This document shows positions 8,307-16,449 of a stretch of DNA of 64,000 nt, in pieces; the first letter of the stretch is position 1, and every line of letters begins with the position of its first letter. The DNA is from Nocardia fluminea (GTDB lineage Bacteria; Actinomycetota; Actinomycetes; Mycobacteriales; Mycobacteriaceae). Both the position numbers and the translations under genes were made by a program. The stretch is taken from contig NZ_PJMW01000002.1 of the NCBI RefSeq assembly GCF_002846365.1, forward strand, positions 930,001-994,000, in the 5' to 3' direction. The notes beneath the pieces were generated by a model that made no database searches, was not told where the DNA came from, and saw nothing but the letters and a program-made list of their open reading frames with translations.

Positions 8307-8552
8307 TCAGGCCTTGGGTCCCGGATCTGTCGGAGCGGGGCCGCCGGGGGCAGCGCCGGGGCCTGCCTGCGGGGGCACGACCTTCTTGGCCGCGTCCTTG
8401 CCCTTCTCGATCTTGTCGCTGTACTTGCCCTTGGTCTTGTCATCGATGAAGGTGCCGGCCTTGTCCACCGCTTCATTGATCTTGTCGGCGTTCTGTTCGA
8501 CCGCTACCTTGCCCTTACCGAGCAAGCCCTTCAAGGTATCCACGAGACTCAT
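8307..8552 (-). CDS. Small MT0933-like antitoxin-family protein
   Basis: An 81-residue protein with an MSLVDTLKGLLGKG amphipathic start, then VEQNADKINEAVDKAGTFID and DKTKGKYSDKIEKGKDAAKK, the pattern of the Rv0909/MT0933 antitoxin family. A flexible Pro/Gly/Ala tail (about residues 62-81) follows. The ATG at 8552 has AAAGGAA upstream. It lies 50 bases before ligD and 27 bases after the MBL hydrolase gene, all on the minus strand, so it may share their transcript. In M. tuberculosis (from memory) Rv0909 is also near echA6 and the MBL gene, but followed by toxin Rv0910, which is missing here. Function as an antitoxin is inferred. Confidence 0.75.
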   Translation of the reverse strand: MSLVDTLKGLLGKGKVAVEQNADKINEAVDKAGTFIDDKTKGKYSDKIEKGKDAAKKVVPPQAGPGAAPGGPAPTDPGPKA

Positions 8553-8579
8553 CTGCCGATGTTCCTTTCGCGAGGAGGG

Positions 8580-9713
8580 TCACTCCACATCTTCCCACCA
8601 CGAATCCCGTGGTGGGAGGTCATTCGGAACCACCCTCTGGCCCGGCTTGGGCACTACCACCGGAGTACCCGCGTCGGCGGCCGCCGACACAAGGCGCCGG
8701 ACAGGTTCGGACCAGCCGTGGAAGGCCAGGTTGAACGTTGCCCAGTGAATCGGGACCAGCAGGCCGTAGCCCGCGTCGCCGAGGCACAGGTCGGCGTGGG
8801 CACGCACGGCCTCTTCGGGATTCATGTGCACATCGGTCCAGCGCTCGTCGTAGGCGCCGATGGGCAGCAGGGTGAGATCGAAGGGTCCCAGCACCGCCCC
8901 CGCCTGGGAGAACGCCTTCGTGTACCCGGTGTCGCCACCGAAGTAGACCCGCTTGGTCGGCCCGGACAGCGCCCACGACGCCCACAACGTGGTGTTGCGG
9001 ACGAGCCCGCGCCCCGAGAAGTGCCTGGCCTCGGCGCAGGTGATGGTCAGGCCGCGGTCGCCGGCGTCGCGTCCGAGCGACACCGAACCACCCCAGTCGA
9101 GCTCGATGATCCGGTATTCGGGGACCCCCCATTGCCGCAGGTGCGCGCCGATGCCGGTGGGCACGACGAACGGCGCGAGCTGGGTGCGGACGAGTTCGTC
9201 GACGGTGGCCTTGTCGAGGTGGTCGTAGTGGTCGTGGGAGATGATCACCGCGTCGACCTGCGGCACCTGCGCCAGCTCGCCGGGAACCGGGTGCAGACGG
9301 GCGGGGCCGAGCACCGGTGACGGGGAGACGCGCTCGCTCCACACGGGGTCGGCCAGCACCCGGTAGCCGTCGAGTTCTACCAGGGCGCTGGCGTGCCCGT
9401 ACCAGGTCACGGCCAGTTCGGCGGCCTGCTCGGGAGCCGAGGGGGTGATCAGCGGGACGGGCTTGGCCGGACGGCCGAGGCGTCCCTTGGTGAGTCCCGA
9501 CCACAGCAGCGACGGCGCGGCACCGGCGGCGAGCATCGAGCTCGGCTCGGTGTTGTGGAAACGGCCGTCGCGATAGGAGGACTTGCCGATCGCGGTCGGC
9601 GCGATCGCCGACGGGCCCGCACCGATCGAGGTGGGCAGGCCCCACACCGCGCGCGCCATCCAGGCGAGACCGAGGGTGCTCGCCACCGAACCTGCCAGCC
9701 GTGTGATGCGCAT
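8580..9713 (-). CDS. MBL-fold metallo-hydrolase (NAPE-PLD/RomA-like)
   Basis: A 377-residue metallo-beta-lactamase fold enzyme. After an N-terminal hydrophobic stretch (about 5-30, a signal or membrane anchor) comes WYGHASALVELDGYRVLADP and the metal motif SHDHYDHLD. Further metal ligands are probably in EARHFSGRG, YFGGDTGYTKAF and the final IHWATFN, as in N-acyl-phosphatidylethanolamine phospholipase D-like enzymes. The substrate is unknown; a lipid or phosphodiester is plausible. The ATG at 9713 overlaps the stop of the enoyl-CoA hydratase gene (TGATG), so the two are translationally coupled, matching Rv0905-Rv0906 as recalled. The longer frame from 9788 would intrude into that gene and was not used. 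Confidence 0.88.
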   Translation of the reverse strand: MRITRLAGSVASTLGLAWMARAVWGLPTSIGAGPSAIAPTAIGKSSYRDGRFHNTEPSSMLAAGAAPSLLWSGLTKGRLGRPAKPVPLITPSAPEQAAELAVTWYGHASALVELDGYRVLADPVWSERVSPSPVLGPARLHPVPGELAQVPQVDAVIISHDHYDHLDKATVDELVRTQLAPFVVPTGIGAHLRQWGVPEYRIIELDWGGSVSLGRDAGDRGLTITCAEARHFSGRGLVRNTTLWASWALSGPTKRVYFGGDTGYTKAFSQAGAVLGPFDLTLLPIGAYDERWTDVHMNPEEAVRAHADLCLGDAGYGLLVPIHWATFNLAFHGWSEPVRRLVSAAADAGTPVVVPKPGQRVVPNDLPPRDSWWEDVE

Positions 9714-10441
9714 CAGCGGCCCACGAACTTCGCCGGGCGCTTCTCCTGCCGGGCCAGGCGGCCCTCTTTGGCATCGTCGCTGCTCCACGCGGCGGCCAGC
9801 GCGGCCTGCTGCTGCGCGCTCGCCGGATCGCCGGTGCCGTCGTCGTTGAGCATCAGTTTCATCGCTCGCAGCGACAGGGGGGCCAGGGCGGCGATGGACT
9901 TGGCCCAGTCCTTGGCGTCGGCGAGGGTACCGAGTTTGTTGGCGAAGCCGTAGGCGTAAGCGTCTGCCGCGGAGACGGATTCGGCGCCGAGCAGGATCGT
10001 GCGCGCCGGGCCGCCACCGATCAGCGCCGCCAGCCGCGACACCGTCCAGCGATCGACCGAGATGCCGAGCTTGGCCGCGGGCACCGCGATGTAGGCGTCG
10101 GGCTCGATCACCCGCAGGTCCGAGGCCAGCGCCAACTGCACGCCCGCACCGAGCGCGCCACCGTTGATCGCCGAGATCACCGGAACCGGAACGGATTCGA
10201 TGGTGTGCAGCATGTCGAGCAGACCGCTCAGGAACGACTCGGAATACACACCCGACAGGTCGGCGCCCGCGCTGAAGATCGGCCCACGGCCGGTGAGCAC
10301 GATGGCACGCGCGCCCTGTGCCACCGCGTCGAGCAGCGCGGCGCGCAGTTGCCCGACCAGGTCCTCGTTGAGCGCGTTGCGTCGTTCCTCGCGCTGCAAT
10401 TCGATGGTGATCACATCACCATCGCGGGTCACGCCGAGCAT
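9713..10441 (-). CDS. Enoyl-CoA hydratase/isomerase family protein (EchA6-like)
   Basis: A 242-residue crotonase-fold protein. The substrate-binding and oxyanion segments are visible: GPIFSAGADLSGVY (about residues 50-65) and NGGALGAGVQLALASDLRV (about 93-112). The usual catalytic Glu pair of hydratases is not obvious: the first oxyanion-helix position reads GALGAGVQ and the second region FAAKLGISVDRWTV-like (PAAKLGISVDRWTVSR). So it may not be a classical hydratase. In M. tuberculosis EchA6 (Rv0905) also lacks catalytic acids and shuttles acyl-CoA to mycolate synthesis, which makes that role attractive here. GGAGG precedes ATG 10441. Operon with the MBL hydrolase through a TGATG overlap. Confidence 0.85.
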   Translation of the reverse strand: MLGVTRDGDVITIELQREERRNALNEDLVGQLRAALLDAVAQGARAIVLTGRGPIFSAGADLSGVYSESFLSGLLDMLHTIESVPVPVISAINGGALGAGVQLALASDLRVIEPDAYIAVPAAKLGISVDRWTVSRLAALIGGGPARTILLGAESVSAADAYAYGFANKLGTLADAKDWAKSIAALAPLSLRAMKLMLNDDGTGDPASAQQQAALAAAWSSDDAKEGRLARQEKRPAKFVGR

Positions 10442-10533
10442 GCATCCTCCCCAGAATCTCCCAGATTTCGTGGATGTTCACACTCTGCCACAGCCCGCCG
10501 ACAACGCCCGGCAAGGCGATAGCATCGACGGCT

Positions 10534-11655
10534 GTGGCGGACACCGATTTCGACATCCTGGTGATCGGCGCGGGTCAAGCGGGGCTTTCCGCCGGTTACC
10601 ACCTGCGCAAACTCGGACTGGTGCCCGAGCGCGATTTCCGGATCGTCGACCACGCACCCGGCCCCGGCGGCGCCTGGCAGTTCCGGTGGCCGTCGCTGAC
10701 CCTGACGACCGTGAACCGGGTGCACGACCTACCGGGGATGTCGTTCGCGGAGACGCTCCCAGCAGGATCGGAGTCGGCGCGCGCCGCCAGCGCGGTGCCG
10801 CACTACTACGAGCTCTACGAAAAGCGCTTCGACCTGCGTGTTCAACGGCAGGTGACGGTGAAAGTCGTGTGTGACCGGACCGCCGACGGCCAGAGTTGCG
10901 CGGGCCGCGGCGAGGTACTCCAGGTCGAAACCGAGGGCGCGGGCACCCTGCGCACCCGTGGTCTGATCAACGGCACCGGCACCTGGGAGCATCCGTTCAT
11001 TCCCCGGTATCCCGGCGCCGAGACCTTCGCCGGCCGCCAGCTGCACACCCGCGACTACCGCACGGCCGACGAGTTCGTGGGCAAACACGTCGTCATCGTC
11101 GGCGGGGGTATCTCGGCGGTGCAGCTACTCGACGAAATATCGCTCGTGACCTCCACCACATGGGTCACCAGATCGGAGCCGCGCTGGCGCGAGACACCCT
11201 TCGCCGAGCAGGACGGGCGCGACGCGGTGGCACTGGTCGAGGAACGCGTCCGAGCGGGCCTGCCGCCGGGCTCGGTCGTCTCGGTGACCGGACTACCGCT
11301 CGACGGCCGGTTGCGCGCTGCCCGCGAGCGCGGCGTGCTGCGACGGCTGCCGATGTTCGAGCGCATCGAGCCCGACGGCGTGCGCTGGGCCGACGGCGGT
11401 TTCCAGGCCGCCGACGTCATTCTGTGGGCGACCGGTTTCCGCAGTTCGCTGGATCATCTGGCGCCGCTGCGGCTGCGCGGGCCCGGCGGCGGGATCACCA
11501 TGACCGGGCGGTTGGCGACGCAGGTGGCCGTCGATCCGCGCATCCATCTCATCGGCTACGGCCCTTCGGCCAGCACGATCGGCGCCAACCGGGCGGGCCG
11601 GGCAGCCGCCCGCGAGCTGACCGGCTACCTCGGGCTCAGTTCAGACCGGCGCTGA
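10534..11655 (+). CDS. NAD(P)/FAD-dependent oxidoreductase (FMO-like)
   Basis: A 373-residue flavoprotein monooxygenase-like enzyme. The FAD Rossmann motif VIGAGQAGLSAGYHL lies at about residues 10-25, an FMO-type PGPGGAWQFRWPSL at about 45-58, and the second, NAD(P)-binding Rossmann motif VIVGGGISAVQLLDEI at about residue 190. ILWATGFRSSLDHL near the C-terminus matches the conserved ATGF motif. It probably oxidises a small organic substrate; none can be named. I chose GTG 10534 because TAGCAT (10520-10525) stands 8 bases upstream, fitting a leaderless message, and because the extra residues from 10474 are not conserved-looking. Its 3' end overlaps the convergent aldo-keto reductase gene by 20 bases. 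Confidence 0.85.
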   Translation: MADTDFDILVIGAGQAGLSAGYHLRKLGLVPERDFRIVDHAPGPGGAWQFRWPSLTLTTVNRVHDLPGMSFAETLPAGSESARAASAVPHYYELYEKRFDLRVQRQVTVKVVCDRTADGQSCAGRGEVLQVETEGAGTLRTRGLINGTGTWEHPFIPRYPGAETFAGRQLHTRDYRTADEFVGKHVVIVGGGISAVQLLDEISLVTSTTWVTRSEPRWRETPFAEQDGRDAVALVEERVRAGLPPGSVVSVTGLPLDGRLRAARERGVLRRLPMFERIEPDGVRWADGGFQAADVILWATGFRSSLDHLAPLRLRGPGGGITMTGRLATQVAVDPRIHLIGYGPSASTIGANRAGRAAARELTGYLGLSSDRR

Positions 11656-12490
11656 ACGTCGCCGGGTCGGCGCCGACCCGTTTGCCCGAGTCGAGGCGGC
11701 TGAGCGACTCCATCGCCTGGCTGTCGAGTTCGAAGGTGAACACGTCGAAGTTCTCGGCGATCCGCGACGGCGTCACCGACTTCGGGATGACGATATTGCC
11801 CAGTTGCAGGTGCCACCGGATGATGACCTGCGCGGGGGTGCGATCGAGTTTTTTCGCGATGTCGACGACGGTGGGGTTGTCGAGCAGTGTGCCCTGCCCC
11901 AGCGGGCTCCACGCCTCGGTGGCGATCGCGTGATTGGCGTGATATTGACGCAGGTCACGCTGGGACAGTGTGGGATGCAGTTCGATCTGGTTCACCGTCG
12001 GGATCTCGCCCGCGTCGGCGATCAGGGTCTCCAGGTCGATCACCCGGAAGTTGGAGACACCGATCGAGCCGATCCGGCCCTGCGACTTCAGCGCCTGGAA
12101 CGCGCGGAACGTGTCGACGTAACGGCCGGCCGAGGGCACCGGCCAGTGGATCAGATACAGGTCGAGATAGTCCAGGCCCAGGCGCCGCATACTGGTGTCG
12201 AAGGCGCGCAGGGTGCTGTCGTAGCCCTGGTCGGAGTTCCACAGCTTGGTGGTGATGAAGAGTTCGTCGCGGGGGATCCCCGATTCACGGATGGCGCGGC
12301 CTACGCCTTCCTCGTTTCCGTAGACCGCGGCCGTGTCGATACTGCGGTAGCCGACCTTCAACGCCTCGGCCACCACCCCGGTGACGTCTTCCGCGGGCAC
12401 CTGGAACACACCGAACCCGAGCTGTGGGATCACGTTCCCGTCATTGAGCACGATGGTGGGGACAGGGCTGCTCTCGCTGCGGAAGGTCAC
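11636..12490 (-). CDS. Aldo/keto reductase
   Basis: A 284-residue NADPH-dependent reductase of the AKR family (2,5-diketo-D-gluconate reductase type). The catalytic tetrad is visible: Asp in RSIDTAAVYGNEEGVG, Tyr in the same segment, Lys in FITTKLWNSDQGYDS and His in YLIHWPVPSAG. The NADPH-binding end reads VIPKSVTPSRIAENFDVF. It likely reduces aldehydes or ketones such as methylglyoxal. The GTG at 12490 is preceded by GAGAGG and starts VTFRSESS; the alternative at 12526 adds 12 residues of unlikely sequence. It converges on the FAD oxidoreductase with a 20-base overlap at the 3' ends. Confidence 0.9.
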   Translation of the reverse strand: MTFRSESSPVPTIVLNDGNVIPQLGFGVFQVPAEDVTGVVAEALKVGYRSIDTAAVYGNEEGVGRAIRESGIPRDELFITTKLWNSDQGYDSTLRAFDTSMRRLGLDYLDLYLIHWPVPSAGRYVDTFRAFQALKSQGRIGSIGVSNFRVIDLETLIADAGEIPTVNQIELHPTLSQRDLRQYHANHAIATEAWSPLGQGTLLDNPTVVDIAKKLDRTPAQVIIRWHLQLGNIVIPKSVTPSRIAENFDVFTFELDSQAMESLSRLDSGKRVGADPATFSAGLN

Positions 12491-12590
12491 CCTCTCGAAG
12501 GTAGAAGTGGTTGGGTGTGGCGTCAACGACGGCGCGTCGCGTGTTTCCCGTACCCAGAACCGGGGCGCTGGTCAGGGGATCACCCGCGAA

Positions 12591-14108
12591 TCAGTACCCG
12601 GCCCCGGCCAGTCCGATTCGCCGATAGCGGCGCTGCCGCATCGTCCGCAACGCGGCGGGATCGTGGGTGCGCAGCGCCGCCAGTTCGGCGGCGATCGCGA
12701 GGACCGTGCGGCGGGCGAAGGCGACCGGTTCGTCGGCGGCATCGGGGTACTCCTCGACGATCCGGTCCACCACGCCGTCTTCGAGCAGGTCCGCGGATCG
12801 AATACCTTGCGCGGCAGCCAGTTCCGGCGCGTGCGCGGTATCGCGGAAGACGATGGCGCTCGCGCCTTCGGGCGGCAGCGGGGCCAGCCAGCCGTGTCTG
12901 GCGGCGAGCACCCGGTCGGCGGGCAACAGCGCGAGCGCGCCGCCGCCGGTGCCCTGACCGAGCAGCACGGAGACGGTCGGGGTGTCGAGAGTGACGAGAT
13001 CTGCCAGGCAGCGGGCGATTTCGGGAGCCAGCCCGCGTTCCTCGGCCTCCTTGGACAGCGCGGCGCCGACGGTGTCGATGACGAGCACCAGCGGCAGCCG
13101 CAATTCCCGCGCGAGGACCATCGCGCGCCGCGCCTCACGCAGGGCCGCCGGGCCCATGGTGTGCTCGCCCTCCTGGCCGGCTCGATCGTGCCCGAACACG
13201 ACGCACGGTTGACCGGCGAAGCGGGCAAGGGCGAGCAGGACGGTGCGATCGGACTCACCGCGACCGGTACCGCTGAGCGGAACCCGCTGTGTCGTATGGC
13301 GGAGCAGATCCCGAATACCCGGTCGACCGGGCCTGCGCGAGCTGAGCACCGAATCCCACGCGCCGGCAGCCGGATTCGCCGGCGTCGCCGGACTGCGCAC
13401 CGGCGCAGCCCAACCCGGCTCGGTCGTCACCGGAACGACAGCGCCCTCGGCGACGCTCATCGCCCGGTGCGCGATGCGCCGAAAGACCTCCACCGTCACC
13501 ACACCGTCGATCACACCGTTGCGATAGAGGTTCTCCGCAGTCTGCACGCCGGGCGGAAACGGCCTGCCGTACAGGGCTTCGTACACGCGCGGACCGAGGA
13601 AGCCGATGAGCGCGCCCGGCGCGGCGAAAGTGATGTGCCCCAACGACCCCCATGAGGCGAACACTCCACCCATCGTGGGATCACGCAGGTACACCAGATA
13701 GGGGTGCCCCGCCGACTTGTGCACGGCCACCGCGCCCGCGATCTTCACCATCTGCACGAAAGCGACTGTGCCCTCCTGCATCCGAGTGCCGCCCGAAGTC
13801 GGTGAGGCGATCAACGGCAGCCTGAGTTCGGTGGCGCGCTCGACTGCGCGCACGATCCGCTCGGCCGCCGCCACGCCGATGGACCCGGCGAGAAACGCGA
13901 ACTCGCAGGCGATCACGGCGACTCGCCGCCCACGCAACAACCCCTCCCCCGTCAGCACCGCCTCATCGGTTCCCGCGCGATCGGCCGCGGCGATAAGGTC
14001 CTGGCGATATCGCGGCGAGACGGGGGGCTCGACCGGCGCCTGGTCCCAGCTCACGAAAGAGCCCGCGTCGAGCAACTGGCCGAGCAAGTCATCCGCCGAC
14101 ATCCGCAC
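12591..14108 (-). CDS. Acyl-CoA carboxylase carboxyltransferase, fused beta/alpha (AccD3-like)
   Basis: A 505-residue biotin-dependent carboxyltransferase. The N-terminal half (about 20-240) is the beta (AccD-type) crotonase domain, with SPTSGGTRMQEGTVAF and FAAPGALIGFLGPRV. The C-terminal half (about 280-500) is the alpha (AccA-type) domain, with LPLVLVIDTVGAALSKEAEE and VSVLLGQGTGGGALAL. It would transfer CO2 from carboxybiotin to acetyl-CoA or another short acyl-CoA. No biotin carboxylase or BCCP gene is adjacent. Size and neighbourhood (echA6, prrAB) match M. tuberculosis AccD3 (Rv0904c, about 495). GTG 14108 is 6 bases after TAGGCT, supporting a leaderless start there over ATG 14102. Confidence 0.88.
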   Translation of the reverse strand: MRMSADDLLGQLLDAGSFVSWDQAPVEPPVSPRYRQDLIAAADRAGTDEAVLTGEGLLRGRRVAVIACEFAFLAGSIGVAAAERIVRAVERATELRLPLIASPTSGGTRMQEGTVAFVQMVKIAGAVAVHKSAGHPYLVYLRDPTMGGVFASWGSLGHITFAAPGALIGFLGPRVYEALYGRPFPPGVQTAENLYRNGVIDGVVTVEVFRRIAHRAMSVAEGAVVPVTTEPGWAAPVRSPATPANPAAGAWDSVLSSRRPGRPGIRDLLRHTTQRVPLSGTGRGESDRTVLLALARFAGQPCVVFGHDRAGQEGEHTMGPAALREARRAMVLARELRLPLVLVIDTVGAALSKEAEERGLAPEIARCLADLVTLDTPTVSVLLGQGTGGGALALLPADRVLAARHGWLAPLPPEGASAIVFRDTAHAPELAAAQGIRSADLLEDGVVDRIVEEYPDAADEPVAFARRTVLAIAAELAALRTHDPAALRTMRQRRYRRIGLAGAGY

Positions 14109-14172
14109 GCTTCGAGCCTAGCGGGACAGGTTCGGCCACTGTCACGAGATCACGGCACTGCATTGGAACACC

Positions 14173-14209
14173 TTGACAATATGTTGTGTTTTTACAACAC
14201 TTTATTAGG
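14173..14209 (+). promoter_or_regulatory. Promoter with palindromic operator for the XRE/membrane operon
   Basis: TTGACA (14173-14178) is a consensus -35. After a 17-base spacer comes AACACT (14196-14201), a weak -10 ending 7 bases before the GTG at 14209. The spacer holds TGTTGT (14182-14187) and ACAACA (14194-14199), an inverted repeat separated by six bases. An operator inside the promoter, just before a regulator gene, suggests autorepression by the downstream XRE protein. Confidence 0.65.
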
Positions 14210-14487
14210 TGAGCCCAGTCAGACGAGGGGAAACCCTACCGATCTTCAATCGCATCGCGGTGTTGCGCGCGGAGCATCGGATGAGCCGGGCGGCGCTTGC
14301 GGAGGCCGTCAACGTCAATGTCCAGACGATCGGCGCGCTCGAGCGCGGCGATCACTATCCGAGCCTCGATCTCGCGATGCGCATCTGCGATGTGTTCGCG
14401 CTACCGATCGAAGTCGTGTTCTCCCGCAAGGAATTCGGGCCGCTGTCGGCCGAGCTGTACCCGCGCACGAAAGGCGAAATGCCATGA
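14209..14487 (+). CDS. XRE-family transcriptional regulator
   Basis: A 92-residue Cro/CI-type DNA-binding protein. The helix-turn-helix covers about residues 12-66: NRIAVLRAEHRMSRAALAEA, then NVQTIGALERGDHYPSLDL, a near-perfect recognition-helix pattern, and AMRICDVFALPIEVVF. The C-terminus is only about 20 residues, so there is no effector domain. This is the compact YozG-like class often paired with a small membrane protein gene, and the next gene (ATGA overlap) is one. It probably represses its own operon through the palindrome at 14182-14199. GTG 14209 has no clear ribosome site and lies at the predicted transcription start, so it is probably leaderless. Confidence 0.88.
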   Translation: MSPVRRGETLPIFNRIAVLRAEHRMSRAALAEAVNVNVQTIGALERGDHYPSLDLAMRICDVFALPIEVVFSRKEFGPLSAELYPRTKGEMP

Positions 14488-15017
14488 CCAGCACACTCAT
14501 CGACCGCTACCAGAACTATCGGGTCCGGCGCTGGCTCGTGCAGGAGCAGCGGACAGCGGGGATGCTGAAGAGCTGGCGGTCGCTACGGCGACGACGGATT
14601 CTCGTGGTGGTCGTGACCATCGCTCTGCTCGGGATCGCGGTCGCCGGTGTGATGCGCGCGCTCGACCTGTTCGGTGCACCCGGGGTCGCGGTCGTCTCGG
14701 CACTGGTGTTCCTGCCGAGCTGGACGATGCTGCGGATCGCCTCTGGCGGCCAGGATCACGCACCCGACCAGATGCTCGACGAACTGGAGATCACCGAACG
14801 CAACAAGGCACGTTCGGCGGGACTCGCGCTCACCCAGTCGCTGACCATGGCGCCGTTGGCGTATCTGATCTTCGGCAGCGCGTTCTCACCGCAGGCCGAT
14901 GCCTATCGCATCGCCTACGCGGGCGGACTGATGATGCTGGCCACGATTCTGGCCGGCGGCTGCGCGCCGGCGATGATCCTCGGCTGGACCCGGCCCGATC
15001 CCGAACCCGAGCCCTGA
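14484..15017 (+). CDS. Membrane protein paired with XRE regulator
   Basis: A 177-residue integral membrane protein of unknown function. After a basic, cytoplasmic N-terminus (RYQNYRVRRWLVQEQ) come two helices (about 38-60 and 65-85), a charged cytoplasmic loop (residues about 90-115, DQMLDELEITERNKARS) and two more helices (about 118-138 and 145-165). ATG 14484 overlaps the stop of the XRE gene by four bases, so both are made from one message; an in-frame extension back to 14163 was rejected because it runs through the regulator gene and its promoter. XRE/four-helix pairs of this kind are common in Gram-positives (often DUF2178-like), but I cannot confirm the family. Confidence 0.75.
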   Translation: MTSTLIDRYQNYRVRRWLVQEQRTAGMLKSWRSLRRRRILVVVVTIALLGIAVAGVMRALDLFGAPGVAVVSALVFLPSWTMLRIASGGQDHAPDQMLDELEITERNKARSAGLALTQSLTMAPLAYLIFGSAFSPQADAYRIAYAGGLMMLATILAGGCAPAMILGWTRPDPEPEP

Positions 15018-15025
15018 ACGACGAG

Positions 15026-15058
15026 CGGGGCTGCGGCCTTCATCGCGGCAGCCCCGTC
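15026..15058. terminator. Bidirectional hairpin terminator
   Basis: GGGGCTGC and GCAGCCCC arms face each other across GGCCTTCATCGCG in the 53-base gap between the convergent membrane-protein and cvnD genes. No long T-tract follows on either strand, so termination is inferred from the strong GC stem and its place. Confidence 0.55.
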
Positions 15059-15070
15059 CATCGGCCGGAG

Positions 15071-15673
15071 TCAGTAACCCTGCATGACCTTGCGCAGCGC
15101 GTACTCGGTCAAGGCGACCAGGGCCTGCTTGGCCGGTTCCCGGCGACGGGCGTCGATCGACATGATCGGCACGTCGGCGGGAACCGCCAGGGCCTGGCGG
15201 ATGTCCTCGAGCGGGTACTTCGGTGCGTCGTCGAACTCGTTGAGCGCCACCAGGAACGGCAGCCCGCGGGCCTCGAAGTAGTCGACAGCCGCGAAGCTGT
15301 CTTCGAGCCTGCGGGTGTCGACCAGGACCACGGCGCCGATGGCGCCGCGGATCAGGTCGTCCCACATGAACCAGAACCGGTACTGGCCCGGCGTACCGAA
15401 CAGGTACAGGACCAGGTCGTCGGCGAGGCTGATACGGCCGAAGTCCATCGCCACCGTGGTGGTCGACTTCTGCGGAATACCGGTCAGGTTGTCGATTCCG
15501 GTACTGGCGTTGGTGACCAACGCCTCGGTGCGCAGCGGAACGATCTCCGACACCGCGCCGACCATCGTGGTCTTACCCACACCGAAGCCGCCGGCGACCA
15601 CAATCTTCGCCGAAGTCGGCTTGGCCGTGCGGGTATCGACCTGCGCCGTCGAATCAAATACGCCGGAGTCCAC
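15071..15673 (-). CDS. cvnD: Conservon small GTPase (CvnD)
   Basis: A 200-residue Ras-like GTP-binding protein of the MglA/CvnD type. The P-loop reads VVAGGFGVGKTTMVGAV (about residues 25-41), with switch/G3 region YLFGTPGQYRFWFMWDDL and the base-recognition VALNEFDDA standing in for NKxD. It is the last gene of a cvnABCD operon: its GTG/ATG start region overlaps the end of the DUF742 gene by 20 bases. In Streptomyces, conservons form membrane-associated, G-protein-coupled-receptor-like complexes that affect differentiation and antibiotic production. CvnB (roadblock) is expected to act as its partner or GTPase-activating protein. A strong hairpin follows its stop. Confidence 0.92.
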   Translation of the reverse strand: MDSGVFDSTAQVDTRTAKPTSAKIVVAGGFGVGKTTMVGAVSEIVPLRTEALVTNASTGIDNLTGIPQKSTTTVAMDFGRISLADDLVLYLFGTPGQYRFWFMWDDLIRGAIGAVVLVDTRRLEDSFAAVDYFEARGLPFLVALNEFDDAPKYPLEDIRQALAVPADVPIMSIDARRREPAKQALVALTEYALRKVMQGY

Positions 15674-16028
15674 TGAGAACCCTTTCGATCAGCTCGCGAC
15701 GTTCATCGTCGCTGGAATCGTCTTTCAAAGTTGCCGAAACCCGGACGTGGCCGGCCTCGATCAGATCGGCTACGAGTACCCGGGCCACCCCGATCGGGAT
15801 GTACAGCTGGGCAGCTATCTCGGCAACGGACGGCGATTGCCTGCACAACTCCACGATGGACGTTTCGAGGTTGTTCAGTTCGTACTGCCGCTCCATGGCG
15901 ACCGGATGCGATGCGACGAGTGCCTCCAACGCCAACTCGACCGCCGGCCTGGTGCGGCCGGCAGTCAAGGAGTACGGGCGGACGAGGCTGGGCTCGGCGC
16001 TCCCCATGCGGTGATCGTCTATGTCCAT
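15654..16028 (-). CDS. cvnC: DUF742 conservon protein (CvnC)
   Basis: A 124-residue DUF742 protein, third component of the conservon. It starts MDIDDHRMGSAEPSLVRPYS, and then TAGRTRPAVELALEALV. Residues about 65-115 read like a winged helix (SPSVAEIAAQLYIPIGVARV, VADLIEAGHVRVSA), typical of DUF742. It is thought to take part in the CvnA-CvnB-CvnD complex at the membrane; its biochemical role is not settled. ATG 16028 was chosen as the family start; the frame upstream to 16130 overlaps cvnB. It lies 7 bases after cvnB and overlaps cvnD by 20 bases. Confidence 0.9.
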   Translation of the reverse strand: MDIDDHRMGSAEPSLVRPYSLTAGRTRPAVELALEALVASHPVAMERQYELNNLETSIVELCRQSPSVAEIAAQLYIPIGVARVLVADLIEAGHVRVSATLKDDSSDDERRELIERVLSGLRRI

Positions 16029-16035
16029 CCCACCA

Positions 16036-16449
16036 TCAGGAACCCATCGTGACGCGCGGCGTGGCCTGGACCGTCTGGCCAACGCGCTCGACCAGAAGTG
16101 CCATTTCGTAGCCGACCTGACCGATGTCACACGAGGTGTTGGTCAGGACCGCTAGGTAGGAGCCGTCGCCGACTGCCATGAGCAGCAGGTATCCGTGCTC
16201 CATCTCGACGACGGACTGGAGTACCGTACCGCCTTCGAACAGATTCGACACGCCGACGGAAAGACTTGCCAGTCCGGCGGTGACAGCGGAGAGCTGCTCC
16301 GCACGGTCGACCGGGAGCTGAGCGCTCGCGGCCATCAACAGTCCGTCAGCCGAGACCAGGACGGCATGGGCTACGCCAGGAACCTCGTTGGCGAAGTTCG
16401 AAACCAGCCAATCCAGCTGACGGTTCGTACCACCTAGATCGGGGTTCAT
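16036..16449 (-). CDS. cvnB: Roadblock/LC7 conservon protein (CvnB)
   Basis: A 137-residue roadblock/LC7 (MglB-like) protein. The fold is shown by [35 protein letters not shown], then [20 protein letters not shown] and a final helix with [13 protein letters not shown]. Roadblock proteins dimerise and regulate small Ras-like GTPases; the cognate GTPase is CvnD two genes downstream. ATG 16449 overlaps the stop of the kinase gene by four bases, so it is translationally coupled to cvnA. Confidence 0.93.
   Translation of the reverse strand: MNPDLGGTNRQLDWLVSNFANEVPGVAHAVLVSADGLLMAASAQLPVDRAEQLSAVTAGLASLSVGVSNLFEGGTVLQSVVEMEHGYLLLMAVGDGSYLAVLTNTSCDIGQVGYEMALLVERVGQTVQATPRVTMGS

Noticed and set aside
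14108..15017. Toxin-antitoxin interpretation of the XRE/membrane pair
   Set aside because: The second protein is a four-helix, 177-residue membrane protein, unlike known small membrane toxins, and the regulator has no antitoxin-type tail. Considered unlikely, not excluded.
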